64,000 nucleotides of DNA from the NCBI GenBank assembly GCA_046262295.1, contig JBHENC010000003.1:372001-436000 (forward strand). The letters are read 5' to 3'. The notes beneath the pieces were generated by a model, which saw nothing but the letters and a program-made list of their open reading frames with translations, searched no databases and was not told the DNA's origin. The stretch comes from JBHENC01 sp046262295 (GTDB lineage: Bacteria > Acidobacteriota > Blastocatellia > Pyrinomonadales > Pyrinomonadaceae). Made by a program: the position numbers and the translations under genes. This document shows, in pieces, positions 33,287 to 42,571 of the stretch. The stretch's first letter is position 1, and every line of letters starts with the position of its first letter.

Positions 33287-33678
33287 TCCATCGCAGGAAG
33301 AATGATGAGAGACATTCTATCGGGCAGTTCGCTCGAATGACTCCTATGCAAAGTCAAGACTCAACTAAACACACCTCACCGTGCTCAGCTCGAAACTACC
33401 GAAGCAGAGCACGATCCATTTTCTTTCTCATGTTGAAAGACTGATGGGAAAGAGCGCGTCCGGTGTAGCTCCACGCTTCTATTCGGGCTTCATTTGTTCC
33501 ATTTCAGGATTCGGGTAAGGGATTAAATGGTTACACTGTGAGACGGGTTCTTCTTTCGAGTTGACCCAAACTGATTATCAGCCTTCACCCTATCTTTCTC
33601 ATCACCTCTTGCGAGGCGTGAGAACTATACACCGGACGATTCAGACTTGTATCATGTCCTGTTATGCCGACCCTGCCG

Positions 33679-34005
33679 TTAAGCAGCAACTGTCACGGCA
33701 AGGGGAGCACGTGTGACCCGGCTGACCTTCTCCATCACCTCAAAGTGCTTGATGCTGAAATCGCTTAGGGCAGGGTGGCTGAGCACCGTAGCGACAAGCG
33801 GGCTGCCTTTGAACTTCTCTAGAGACGCCTCGTCAGCGAACAGATATATGCCGCCCGCTTCACTCTCTTTCTCGTTCATCAGCCAAACCTTCCAGAGGCA
33901 ACCCGGAACTTCGGCGAACTCCTGCGCCATCGGGGAGACAGTATTTTCAAACCGCTCACGAGGGACATTAAATTTGAAGTTAACCTGTAGAATCTGCTGC
34001 GCCAT
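33679..34005 (-). CDS. YdhR-like monooxygenase-fold protein
   Basis: A 108-residue protein of the YdhR family, small dimeric alpha/beta-barrel proteins annotated as putative monooxygenases. Recognisable segments are ILQVNFKFNVPRERFE, FAEVPGCLWKVWLMNEKESEAGGIYLFADEASLEKF and the closing FSIKHFEVMEKVS. The ATG at 34005 is supported by AGGAG seven bases upstream; the frame is open to 34071 without support. It is on the same strand as the EthD and AhpD-like genes but 561 bp away. Enzyme activity has not been shown for most of the family, so function is open. Confidence 0.85.
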   Translation of the reverse strand: MAQQILQVNFKFNVPRERFENTVSPMAQEFAEVPGCLWKVWLMNEKESEAGGIYLFADEASLEKFKGSPLVATVLSHPALSDFSIKHFEVMEKVSRVTRAPLAVTVAA

Positions 34006-34171
34006 CGGTATTCTCCTTTGGGGTCGAAACATAGGTTCATATCTTGAAGCAAGACGTGCCGCGTATATCACAGTTATTTTGCTATTTCAATGATGAGCTA
34101 CCAAGAAATCTGTCAGCATAAAGCATAATAAGACGGCGCGATTGCTTTCGTTGAATCAGTAGAGAATGGTT

Positions 34172-35773
34172 TTAGGGCATATCGGTGCGCGCGCTGCTGT
34201 TGTCATTGAGGCCCTGTGCAGCGGGAACAAGGGTTATTTCCGTGCGGCGATTGCGCGAGCGGTTCGTCGGCGTAGTGTTCGGCGCGAGCGGATTGGTCGC
34301 GCCCATGCCGCTGGCCTGTATGCGCGATGCGTCCAGCCCCGCGCGCGTTAATTGTTCGACGAGCGCCTGCGCGCGATCCTGCGTCAGTTGTTGCAGCTCG
34401 ACATCCTGTCCGCGATTGTCCGTGAAAGTCTCGATGACAATACGGTAGTTCGGATTATTGGCGAGAAGGGCGGCGAGCGGTTCGATCTTGGCGGATGCAA
34501 TGGGCGCAAGATTGCTCGCACGCGGATTCGTCCATAAACTTTCGGGCAAGGTGAGCGTCAGGCCGCGTGTGGTTTCGCGTACCGCGCCGTAGCGCGCCAG
34601 TGTTTGTTTTAGCGTCGCGGCGGCTTCGCGTTGCTGCGCGATTCGCTGCTCTTCCGCAAGGCGCGATTGCTCCGCAGCCTTTTCGCCTTCGATGCGTGCG
34701 AGTTTTAGTTTCGCTTCTTCGCCTTCCGAACGCACGCCCTGCAATTCGTCGCGCAGCCGCGCCACTTCCGAACGCGCATCACGCAACTGTTCATGAGCAT
34801 TAGCCGCGTCGCGCTCCGCCAATTCACGCGCGCGTTGTTCGCGTTCGAGGGCGGCGCGTAGATCGGAAACATCTTTCGTGGCGTTGGCGGCTGATTCCTC
34901 CGCTTCGCGCAAATTCGCATCGCGGCGCGCGACTTCTTCGCGTTGCAAGCGCGCGGCACGACGCGCCTGCGCCGTCTCTTCGGCGCGCACGCCAAGGCTC
35001 GTCGCGCGTCTGGCAGCGGCGTCAATCAAAGCCTCGCCCTGTTTCAGTCGCCATGCGCTTTCGCTCGCTTCGAGTTGCGCCTGCGCTTCTTTTAGTTCGG
35101 CGGGAGCGTCGCGTTCGGCTCCGGCAAACCGTGCGATGTTGACGGCCTGCCGTGCGCCTAAAAGCGAGACGGGCGTGCTGCGGTAGTCCGCATCCGCCAA
35201 CTGCGCGACGCGCTGGTTGTTCAAATAATCGCTCGCGTTGCCGAGATACTGCACGTCAATCGTCGCAACTTCAGCACCGGCGGGTTTCAATGGCGGCAAG
35301 TTTTCGAGCACGACCATGCGGCTCGGACTCTGCATCAGAAAATGCGGCTCGGCCGTGACGATCAACGCAAAGGTTTGCAGCGGCGTCGTCACGTCCAACT
35401 TTGAGTTGACGATAAAACTGCCGCCGCGTTTGATCTCTCCCAGATTATCAACGCGCCCTTCGGGAGAGATTGCCCAGAGCACGTATGTCGTATAAACGCC
35501 GCCGAGTTCGGAGGCGCGCGGCAAGTTTTCGACGCTCAATTCGACGCGCGTTCCACGCCGTCCGGCACGCCTCACTTTGGCTTCACCGCTCAGGCGTGGC
35601 AGCAGCGTCGTACCGCGAAACTTGACGTTGACGGTTTGATCCAGCGGATACGTGATCGCAATTGTTTGCCGCCGCTGATCGCTTTGCGCCGGACATATAG
35701 CGGCCAGCGCAAACAGCAGCGCGGGCAACAAAGCGAGGCGTAACTGCCGCGCTCGTAAGCCGTAGTAGTTCAT
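34172..35773 (-). CDS. Exported OmpA-family protein with long coiled coil
   Basis: A 533-residue envelope protein. A signal peptide (LRLALLPALLFALAAICPAQ) opens it, followed by a beta-rich region of about 190 residues. A long coiled coil covers about 215-390, rich in Ala, Glu and Arg (AEETAQARRAARLQREEVAR and onward). The C-terminal OmpA-like peptidoglycan-binding domain has YRIVIETFTDNRG, LTQDRAQALVEQLTRAGLDASRI and NRSRNRRTEI, the usual contacts to diaminopimelate. Such proteins anchor the outer membrane to the wall. It is followed (minus strand) by a 166-bp gap and preceded by a tiny membrane-protein gene. Confidence 0.88.
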   Translation of the reverse strand: MNYYGLRARQLRLALLPALLFALAAICPAQSDQRRQTIAITYPLDQTVNVKFRGTTLLPRLSGEAKVRRAGRRGTRVELSVENLPRASELGGVYTTYVLWAISPEGRVDNLGEIKRGGSFIVNSKLDVTTPLQTFALIVTAEPHFLMQSPSRMVVLENLPPLKPAGAEVATIDVQYLGNASDYLNNQRVAQLADADYRSTPVSLLGARQAVNIARFAGAERDAPAELKEAQAQLEASESAWRLKQGEALIDAAARRATSLGVRAEETAQARRAARLQREEVARRDANLREAEESAANATKDVSDLRAALEREQRARELAERDAANAHEQLRDARSEVARLRDELQGVRSEGEEAKLKLARIEGEKAAEQSRLAEEQRIAQQREAAATLKQTLARYGAVRETTRGLTLTLPESLWTNPRASNLAPIASAKIEPLAALLANNPNYRIVIETFTDNRGQDVELQQLTQDRAQALVEQLTRAGLDASRIQASGMGATNPLAPNTTPTNRSRNRRTEITLVPAAQGLNDNSSARTDMP

Positions 35774-35995
35774 AAAAGATCGCCCTTTCGCTAACTTCTA
35801 AACGAATTCGCAGAACGCGCGCTTTATGTATTTTTATGCGCGTGGAATAAATGATTGATGCGTTTGCCGCGCGCATTGTTGCCGGGCGACTGAAGTCACT
35901 TCCGTTGCTTTCATAACCACAAAAGATGAGAGACCGCCTTTTGTCGAAGACAGTCTCATTAAACTCTGCGGCGTCTCGATACGGGAGGTTCGCGG

Positions 35996-36142
35996 TTACA
36001 TCGCGGCACGCCGTTTAGCGACCCATTCGATAACGAAGAGCGAGACAGCGCAAAGCAGTATGATATGCACGAAGCCGCCCTTACCGAGAAGCACCAATGC
36101 CAGCCAGATAGCTAGAAGAACGCCGGAGAGTAACCACAACAT
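35996..36142 (-). CDS. 48-residue membrane protein resembling the lmo0937 family
   Basis: A short gene with ATG at 36142 and TAA at 35996-35998. The protein starts MLWLLSGVLLAIWLALVLL, then KGGFVHIILLCAVSLFVIEW and ends VAKRRAAM. Two hydrophobic helices joined by a Gly-rich turn with GGF.HI are the hallmark of the lmo0937/DUF5670 family of tiny membrane proteins, common in many phyla and often linked to envelope stress. A weak AAGAG lies upstream. It sits between the OmpA-like and FG-GAP genes on the same strand. Function unknown. Confidence 0.7.
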   Translation of the reverse strand: MLWLLSGVLLAIWLALVLLGKGGFVHIILLCAVSLFVIEWVAKRRAAM

Positions 36143-36193
36143 ATCTTTTTCTCTTCACTCGAATTTCACGGTGCGTGGCGCTTGGAACGGGAC

Positions 36194-37816
36194 TTAACGA
36201 TTCGCAGTTTTCACGGCTCCTCGCGGCAACTCGACGGCGCGAAGTCCGGTGTGCGCCGGATCGCTGCCGATAATAAATGCGGCGTTGGCGTTGACCGCAG
36301 TCGCCACCAGCATACGCCCGAAGCCTGTTGTGCTGCCGCCGCTACTTCCACCCGCCGGAGTCTTTAGTCCGCCTTGCTCGTCGGCACGCCAGATCGTCTC
36401 GCCGCTGTGCCCGTCGAGGCCGAGCGCGAAGGCAGGGACGGCAGCAACAATTACATCCAGCGTGCCGTCGCCGTTCAAATCCGCGAAGGTTGCGGAATCG
36501 GCGTCGGTTGCGCCCGGCACAACCCATTTAATTTTACCGGCCACAAAGTTAAGCGCCACCGTGCGCCCGCTGTGCGTAATCATCACGACTTCCGGCGTAC
36601 TGTCATTATCCAGATCGGCAGCGGCGAGCGTGCCGCGAGGCGCATCGATCTTCTCTGTGGCAACGCGCCAGAGCGGGCTCAAGTCCGCGCCGTTGAGCGC
36701 AACAAGGCCTTTCTCCGTGCCGACCATCAAAAAGATTTTGCCCGCCGTTTGAACGATCAGCGGCGCGGTGGTAATCGCGGCGTCGAATCTTACGGCGTGT
36801 AGAGATTTGCCGCTCGCGTTGCGCAAATCAATAATGCCGTTGGCAAGCGCCAGCACAATCGCGCGCTCGGTTCCGATATTGAAGCCAACGGGCGCGCCGA
36901 TGATGAGCGCATCAAGCTTCACCTGCGCGCGAATAGCGCCGGTGTCACCGTTTAAGATTACCAGAGCGCGCGTGCCGTTATCGGCAATGGCAATTTCCGG
37001 CACGCCGTCGGCGGCGGGGCTTAGCACGACGCCGCTTGCCGCGCGTCCATCGAGCTTCGCGCGCCACAGCTCGCGTCCCGTCGCGCCTTCCAGCGCGCGC
37101 ACGCCGCCCTCGAATGCAACGACGACATTCGCCACAGGCTTCTGCACAGATGCGATTATGAGCGGAGCAAAATCCGGCGCGTCGCCGTTGCCTGTCGGCT
37201 CGCCGCGTCGCGCCGTCAACCTAAAGCGCGTCGTCCATAAAGCGATGCCGGTTGTTCCGTTCAGCGCGTAAACAGCTCCGTCCGAATTGACTCCGACAAG
37301 ATCATAGCTGAAGGCATCGCGCAAATGAGCCGCAACGGGCTGCGGGACGTTGCCGGTCGCCGTGCGCCAACCGGAGTTAGCGGAAGGCATCAGCACGGCG
37401 ACGTTACTGCGCACCGGAGTGAGCGGAGAACCGCCTGCCACCGGGTTAACAATCTGCACGGGAGCAGCAGCCGAATAGCGACCCGTTTCGCCTGCGGCGG
37501 GAGCCACGCGCCAGAAATAGTTACCGGGCGCGAGGCCTGTGACAATGTATTCGCGTCCCGTGACGGCACGATCAAAAACAATATCCGTGAACTGCTCATC
37601 GCGCGCCAATTGCAAACGATAGCGCGTGACGCCCTGCTCACCGCTCCAACGAATCCGTGCGTGCGGCAGCGGTGGCGTCTCCTGCTGGCGCGTCGCCGTT
37701 GTTGCGGTGGCCGCCCGATTCCGGCTTTGCGCGTGTGCGAACGAAGCCGTCGCCGCGAGCACGATGGCGAGTAATAAAAGGTGCGTGTGTTTTGAATAAA
37801 GGTGGTTGTCCGACAT
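36194..37816 (-). CDS. Exported FG-GAP/PQQ beta-propeller protein
   Basis: A 540-residue secreted protein. It has a signal peptide (LLLLAIVLAATASFAHAQ) and a region of about 80 residues with fibronectin III-like features (RYRLQLARDEQFTDIVFD, GLAPGNYFWRVAP). A propeller follows with repeats of both PQQ type (GAVYALNGTTGIALWTTRF, VRALEGATGRELWRAKL) and FG-GAP/VCBS type (AADLDNDSTPEVVMI, FADLNGDGTLDVIVA), the latter with Asp-rich calcium loops. Such proteins act outside the cell in adhesion or binding. It lies just downstream of nothing obvious on its strand; an OmpR-type regulator is upstream by 78 bp. Confidence 0.82.
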   Translation of the reverse strand: MSDNHLYSKHTHLLLLAIVLAATASFAHAQSRNRAATATTATRQQETPPLPHARIRWSGEQGVTRYRLQLARDEQFTDIVFDRAVTGREYIVTGLAPGNYFWRVAPAAGETGRYSAAAPVQIVNPVAGGSPLTPVRSNVAVLMPSANSGWRTATGNVPQPVAAHLRDAFSYDLVGVNSDGAVYALNGTTGIALWTTRFRLTARRGEPTGNGDAPDFAPLIIASVQKPVANVVVAFEGGVRALEGATGRELWRAKLDGRAASGVVLSPAADGVPEIAIADNGTRALVILNGDTGAIRAQVKLDALIIGAPVGFNIGTERAIVLALANGIIDLRNASGKSLHAVRFDAAITTAPLIVQTAGKIFLMVGTEKGLVALNGADLSPLWRVATEKIDAPRGTLAAADLDNDSTPEVVMITHSGRTVALNFVAGKIKWVVPGATDADSATFADLNGDGTLDVIVAAVPAFALGLDGHSGETIWRADEQGGLKTPAGGSSGGSTTGFGRMLVATAVNANAAFIIGSDPAHTGLRAVELPRGAVKTANR

Positions 37817-37894
37817 AAAAACAGGTTCGCTCTATCTTTTGGATGTGGAGTGGCGTAAATCGCAAACAGCTATCTTCGCAGGCGAATCAAAGCT

Positions 37895-38623
37895 TTAGAG
37901 AGCGTCGTTCAATTTGTAGCCGACGCCGCGCACCGTCAACACGTAATGCGGATTCTTCGGATCAACTTCCAGCTTGTTGCGCAGGCGATTGATATGCGGG
38001 TCTATATTGCGCTGGTATCCTTCATACTCCGTGCTCCAGACGTGATCCAGCAGGGCGTTTCGAGACCACGCGCGACCGGGTTCGGATGCCAGCAGTTCGA
38101 GTATCTGAAATTCGAGCGGCGTCAGATTCACGTCCTGACCGGCGCGCGTCACCTGGTGGCGTCGTTTATCAATCACGATGTCGCCGACCTCTATGCGCTC
38201 GTCGCTTGCGCCTGACTCATGTTGGGAAACGGCGGCGCGGCGCAGCAACGAATTGACGCGCACTTCGAGTTCGCGCGGACTGAAAGGCTTTGTCAGGTAA
38301 TCGTCAGCCCCCGCTTCAAAGCCCGCCACCTTATCGTCAACATGATCCTGCGCCGTCAAAAAAAGCGCGGGAGTTTTGACGCCTCTGGCGCGTACTCTGC
38401 GCAACAGCTCGAGGCCGGTCATCTCCGGCATCATCACGTCAAAAATAAAACAATCAAATTCGCCGGACGATGCCGGTTCGAGCGCCGCCGCGCCGCTATC
38501 CTTCTCCTCGACCTCGAAATCAAGGCGACGAAAATACTCTGCCAGCAGCAAACGCATACTCGCGTCGTCATCAACGATCAATAATTTTTGTCCCACGTTT
38601 GTTATGTGTTTCCGCTTTCGCAA
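37895..38623 (-). CDS. OmpR/PhoB-family response regulator
   Basis: A 242-residue two-domain regulator. The receiver domain has LLIVDDDASMRLLL, phospho-acceptor Asp62 in CFIFDVMMPEMTGLELL and Lys in DDYLTKPFSPREL. The winged-helix DNA-binding domain has VNLTPLEFQILELLASEPGRAWSRNALLDHVW, HINRLRNKLEVDP and VRGVGYKL at the end. The frame begins with a TTG at 38623; a GTG at 38596 (GQKLLIVDDD) is an equal choice, and neither has a strong ribosome site. No histidine kinase gene is adjacent, so it is an orphan here. It is divergent from the ABC exporter with 216 bp between. Confidence 0.93.
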   Translation of the reverse strand: MRKRKHITNVGQKLLIVDDDASMRLLLAEYFRRLDFEVEEKDSGAAALEPASSGEFDCFIFDVMMPEMTGLELLRRVRARGVKTPALFLTAQDHVDDKVAGFEAGADDYLTKPFSPRELEVRVNSLLRRAAVSQHESGASDERIEVGDIVIDKRRHQVTRAGQDVNLTPLEFQILELLASEPGRAWSRNALLDHVWSTEYEGYQRNIDPHINRLRNKLEVDPKNPHYVLTVRGVGYKLNDAL

Positions 38624-38839
38624 AGCGATCCGTAAAGTTAAGCACTAAACGAACCAATTATAGCGCACTTGCATACCGCCGCGCTGTTTTTAATGCGTAT
38701 TCCGTTACAAAAGGGGATTTAATAGGATTACCAGCCGTCTGCGCCTTGACGCCGCGATGCCCGTATCAGTATATTTTTCGTTTAATTTTCGGCAGCCACT
38801 CTAATCCGCTGGTAACGCTTTGCGAAACGCGCTCAAACG

Positions 38840-40657
38840 ATGCACGATCTACGGCGACTTCTAAAATATCTCAGGCCGCACTTGGGAAAGTTTGCGCTCG
38901 CCACCGTTTGTATGCTGATGGTCGGGCTGCTCGAAAGCGCCATCAACGCGCTGATCGTTCCGATCTTCGATCAAGCCTTTGCCGCTTCTAACGGCGGACG
39001 CCAGACGGCGACGCTCTTCAATCTGCAAAAACTGATTCCCGCTTCCGGCCTCGGCGCATGGCGCAGCATCGCTATTCTTCTTCTGACCTTTACGGCGGTC
39101 AAAGGCTTCGCGGAATATTTTTCAACTTACCTGATGGCGCGCATCGGACAGGCGGCGGTGCTTCGTTTGCGCCAAGACCTTTACAGCCACGTGCTCGCGC
39201 AATCGGCGAGTTTTTTCGAGCGCCATCGCACCAACTACATCGTCTCACGTTTGGTTTCGAGCGCCGCCGCGATAGAGATTGCCGTCACGTCAACTTTGCG
39301 CGATATGCTGCGCGAGAGTTTTACGCTAATCGCATTTCTCTCCGCGTCCTTCTATTACAACTGGCGTTTGACGCTCGGCGCGCTCCTTATTGCGCCCATT
39401 ATCGCGGTGCTTACGGCACGCTTCGGTAAGGCGCTACGCAATCTCGCGCATGAATCCTTCGAGGGCAACAAGCGTTTGACGGACACGGCGCAAGAGGCGC
39501 TCGCCAATCAATCAATCGTTAAAGCTTACAGGGCGGAGGCGCGCGAGCAAGATCGCTTCACAGAGGTCGCGGGCGATATCGTGCGCGCTAATTTACGTTC
39601 GGCGAAAATCTCCGGCATCTCGCCGCCGACCATCGAGATGATCGGTGTCGCCGCCGTCGTCGTGCTGCTCTACTTCGGCCAGCGCGAAATCAGTTTAGGG
39701 CGCATGAACGCCGCGCAGTTTCTCACCTTCATCATCTTCCTGTTTCGCAGCTACGATCCGATGCGCAAACTCTCGCGCCTGCAAAACAGCATGGAGCAGG
39801 CGCTGGCCGCCGCGCGCCACGTCTGGGAAGTGCTGGATGAACACGACGAAATCCCCGAAAAACAGAACGCCGTCGAACTCGCGCCCCTGCGCCGCGAGAT
39901 AGAGTTGCGCGATGTCTCCTTCGGCTACGCCAACGAAACGAAGGCCGTGCTGAACAATGTAAATTTACGCATTCAGGCGAACACGATGGTGGCGCTCGTC
40001 GGCGAATCGGGCGGCGGCAAGTCAACTTTAACGAAACTGCTGCCGCGTTTTCATGATCCGATTGAAGGCGCTGTCATGTGGGACGACACCGATTTGCGCG
40101 ACGCACGCATCAGCAGCTTGCGCCGCCGGATCGCGCTCGTCACCCAAGAGACGGTGCTCTTTAACGACACGGTGCGCCACAACATCGCTTATGCGCGGCC
40201 TGACGCAACCGTTGCCGAAATCGAAGAAGCGGCGCGCGTCGCCTTTGCGCACGACTTTATAAAGGAGTTGCCGGACGGCTACGAGACGATTGTCGGCGAG
40301 CGCGGCATCTTTCTATCCGGCGGCCAGCGGCAACGCCTTGCGATTGCCCGCGCGGTCTTGGCCGACGCGCCGCTACTGATTCTGGACGAAGCGACATCGG
40401 CGCTCGACGCGGAATCCGAACGTCTGGTTCAACGCGCGCTCGCCAATCTGACGCGCAATCGCACGACCGTCGTCATCGCCCACAGGCTTTCAACCGTCCG
40501 GCGCGCTGACAAGATCGTTGTCATGGAACGCGGCCGCATTATCGAAACCGGCACGCACACGGAACTTCTGGCGCGCAACGAAGGACAGTACAAGCGTCTT
40601 TACGAACTGCAATTCGCCGATGAGGAAGAAGAAGAATTAGCAGTCAGCGGGCAATAA
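38840..40657 (+). CDS. MsbA-like ABC exporter (fused membrane and ATPase domains)
   Basis: A 605-residue half-transporter that works as a homodimer. The N-terminal membrane domain (about 1-320) has six hydrophobic helices, starting FALATVCMLMVGLLESAINALIV, and coupling regions such as LTDTAQEALANQSIVKAYRAEAREQDRF. The ATPase has Walker A GESGGGKST (about 388-396), LSGGQRQRLAIARA, Walker B LLILDEATSALD and the H-loop His in VIAHRLSTV. The family includes lipid A flippase MsbA and drug exporters; with the cell-envelope context lipid export is plausible but not shown. The ORF ends in an acidic tail DEEEEELAV. Confidence 0.92.
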   Translation: MHDLRRLLKYLRPHLGKFALATVCMLMVGLLESAINALIVPIFDQAFAASNGGRQTATLFNLQKLIPASGLGAWRSIAILLLTFTAVKGFAEYFSTYLMARIGQAAVLRLRQDLYSHVLAQSASFFERHRTNYIVSRLVSSAAAIEIAVTSTLRDMLRESFTLIAFLSASFYYNWRLTLGALLIAPIIAVLTARFGKALRNLAHESFEGNKRLTDTAQEALANQSIVKAYRAEAREQDRFTEVAGDIVRANLRSAKISGISPPTIEMIGVAAVVVLLYFGQREISLGRMNAAQFLTFIIFLFRSYDPMRKLSRLQNSMEQALAAARHVWEVLDEHDEIPEKQNAVELAPLRREIELRDVSFGYANETKAVLNNVNLRIQANTMVALVGESGGGKSTLTKLLPRFHDPIEGAVMWDDTDLRDARISSLRRRIALVTQETVLFNDTVRHNIAYARPDATVAEIEEAARVAFAHDFIKELPDGYETIVGERGIFLSGGQRQRLAIARAVLADAPLLILDEATSALDAESERLVQRALANLTRNRTTVVIAHRLSTVRRADKIVVMERGRIIETGTHTELLARNEGQYKRLYELQFADEEEEELAVSGQ

Positions 40658-40662
40658 CAAAT

Positions 40663-40712
40663 CTGCTTTAGCGAGATGGCTGATAACTGAAAATTAACGG
40701 CTGAAAACTTTT
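40663..40712. repeat. Period-7 repeat before yicC
   Basis: The 56-bp gap reads in heptamer steps (CTGATAA CTGAAAA TTAACGG CTGAAAA) ending just before the yicC ATG. It resembles the tracts before the kinase at 30252 and pdhC at 55611 in period and position. Confidence 0.4.
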
Positions 40713-40713
40713 T

Positions 40714-41595
40714 ATGAAATCAATGACAGGGTTCGGGCGCGGTGCGGCGACGGGCGAAAACTTCACGGTCGGTGTTGATATCAAGACGGTCAACAATCGC
40801 TTTTTAGACGTGCATATGCGTATGGGCGCGGAGCTGGCATCGCTCGAAGCCGAGATCAGGCGGCGCATCGGCGCGCGGCTTTCGCGCGGGCGCGTTGACT
40901 TGAATTTGACGCTCGAACGCACGGGCGAAGTCGCCTACGAACTGAACCGTCCGTTGATTGCCGGATTCATCAGCGCGCTTCGCGCCATGCAGCAGGAGTT
41001 CGACATCAAAGGCGAGCCGGACATCAACGTGCTCGCGCGCATTCCCGGCGCAATGCAACCGGCGCGCGACGGCATCAGCGAAGCGATGATCGCGGGCATC
41101 GAACGTGCCACCGACGAAGCTCTGGACGAGTTGGAGCAGATGCGCACGCGCGAAGGCGATGCGCTCGCCTCTGAAATGCACGCGCGTCTCGACGAGATAG
41201 AGCGCCTCGTTCCGGTTATCGAAACGTCAGCCGGTAATTTGATTGACGCTTATCGAACACGGCTGCAAAAAAGAATCACGGAGATACTCGCCCGCGACAG
41301 CTTGCAGACGACGGAGCTTGACGGCGCGCGGCTCGCGCAAGAGATCGCGTATCTCGCCGACCGAAGCGATATCACGGAAGAGATCGTGCGTTTGAAAAGC
41401 CATCTCACGCAGTTTCGTGAAACGCTGGCAAGCGCGGTAGAAGCGGGCAAGCGGCTGGACTTTCTGTTGCAGGAATTGAACCGCGAGGCCAATACGGTTC
41501 TCTCCAAGTCAACCGATTTGACGATTAAAGACGCGGCGCTGGCGATTAAAGCCGAAGTCGAGAAACTACGCGAGCAAGTGCAAAATGTCGAATAA
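40714..41595 (+). CDS. yicC: YicC family endoribonuclease
   Basis: A 293-residue member of the YicC/YloC family, recently shown in E. coli to be an endoribonuclease. The N-terminal motif MKSMTGFGRG is diagnostic, followed by VDIKTVNNRFLDVHMRM and RIGARLSRGRVDLNL. The C-terminal DUF1732 region has ELDGARLAQEIAYLADRSDITEEIVRLKSHLTQF and GKRLDFLLQELNREANTVLSKS. It overlaps gmk by 11 bp, and yicC-gmk-rpoZ is the standard order across many bacteria, so the three genes form an operon with coupled translation between the first two. Confidence 0.95.
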   Translation: MKSMTGFGRGAATGENFTVGVDIKTVNNRFLDVHMRMGAELASLEAEIRRRIGARLSRGRVDLNLTLERTGEVAYELNRPLIAGFISALRAMQQEFDIKGEPDINVLARIPGAMQPARDGISEAMIAGIERATDEALDELEQMRTREGDALASEMHARLDEIERLVPVIETSAGNLIDAYRTRLQKRITEILARDSLQTTELDGARLAQEIAYLADRSDITEEIVRLKSHLTQFRETLASAVEAGKRLDFLLQELNREANTVLSKSTDLTIKDAALAIKAEVEKLREQVQNVE

Positions 41596-42250
41596 CACGG
41601 ACGCAGTTTCAGATTCGCCGCCGCACGCCGATACGCCGCGCGGCGTGTTGATCGTCGTCAGCTCGCCGTCTGGCGGCGGCAAAGGAACTTTGATCCGCCG
41701 TGTGCTGAAGGAAGTGCCCAACCTCGGTTATTCCGTTTCGTTCACGACGCGCCGCCCGCGCGCGCGCGAACAAAATGGCCGCGATTACTTTTTCGTTTCG
41801 CTCGCAGAATTTGAGAGACAGGCGGCTGCCGGAGAGTTTCTCGAATGGGCAAACGTACACGGTAATTTTTACGGAACGGCGCACGCGCAGGTCGAACGCG
41901 AGTTGGCGGAAGGGCACGATATAGTTTTGGAGATAGACGTGCAGGGCGCGCAGAGTGTACGCTCTTTAGTTAAAGATGCGATTAGCGTCTTTATCCTGCC
42001 GCCGACTTACGAAGTATTGCGTGCGCGCCTTACCGCCAGAGGTTCCGAAAAACCGGACGATCTCGCGCTCAGGCTGCGCAATGCCCGCGCCGAAGTCGAG
42101 AGCTATCGCAACTTCGATTACGTAATCGTGAACGACGAGGCGGACGCGGCAGCCGCGCAACTCGCATCAATCGTTTATGCCGAACGCGCGCGGCGGCAAC
42201 GACAGGAGCGCGTGGCGCAACGCATCATTGCGACTTTTCCCGAGAACTAA
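41585..42250 (+). CDS. gmk: Guanylate kinase
   Basis: Gmk phosphorylates GMP to GDP with ATP. The P-loop is SSPSGGGKGTLI (residues 26-37); GMP-binding segments are YSVSFTTRRPRAREQNGRDYFFV, EFLEWANVHGNFYGTA and VLEIDVQGAQSV, all typical. At 221 residues it is of normal size with a short N-terminal extension. The ATG lies inside the end of yicC. With guaA at 4942-6498, two steps of guanine nucleotide synthesis are encoded in the window. It is followed after 84 bp by rpoZ. Confidence 0.97.
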   Translation: MSNNTDAVSDSPPHADTPRGVLIVVSSPSGGGKGTLIRRVLKEVPNLGYSVSFTTRRPRAREQNGRDYFFVSLAEFERQAAAGEFLEWANVHGNFYGTAHAQVERELAEGHDIVLEIDVQGAQSVRSLVKDAISVFILPPTYEVLRARLTARGSEKPDDLALRLRNARAEVESYRNFDYVIVNDEADAAAAQLASIVYAERARRQRQERVAQRIIATFPEN

Positions 42251-42334
42251 GATGGGAACTCCGGCGATTGACTTACATCGCCGACGGTTCATTACGAATT
42301 AACTTTATTTATTTGATAGAAGGTTAAAACTATT

Positions 42335-42562
42335 ATGGCTAAAGCAATCGAAGCAGTTGAAGAAGTGCAAACCGAAACCGAACAGGTCGAGATGGATTCA
42401 AAATATCGCATGATTATCGTCGCAGCGCGACGCAGCAAACAACTTCAGCGCGGCGCGCTTCCCCGCGTGGACATGGACATACTCAAACACAAGCCGACGC
42501 GCATCGCGCTGGAAGAAGTCGAGCGCGGCAAAATCCGTTTCACCATCAACGACGAGAAATAA
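42335..42562 (+). CDS. rpoZ: RNA polymerase subunit omega
   Basis: The 75-residue omega subunit aids assembly and stability of RNA polymerase by binding beta'. The conserved block is SKYRMIIVAARRSKQLQRGALPR, then HKPTRIALEEVERGKIRF. About 20 acidic residues precede it, a slightly longer N terminus than usual, so the internal ATG before DSKYR is a possible alternative start. It follows yicC-gmk in the usual order and converges on the ETF-QO gene with only 9 bp between the stops. Confidence 0.93.
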   Translation: MAKAIEAVEEVQTETEQVEMDSKYRMIIVAARRSKQLQRGALPRVDMDILKHKPTRIALEEVERGKIRFTINDEK

Positions 42563-42571
42563 CTGCGCCCG

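Noticed and set aside
33256..33444. 62-codon ORF in the gap before the YdhR-like gene
   Set aside because: No ribosome site or family likeness, and it begins inside a repeat-like element.
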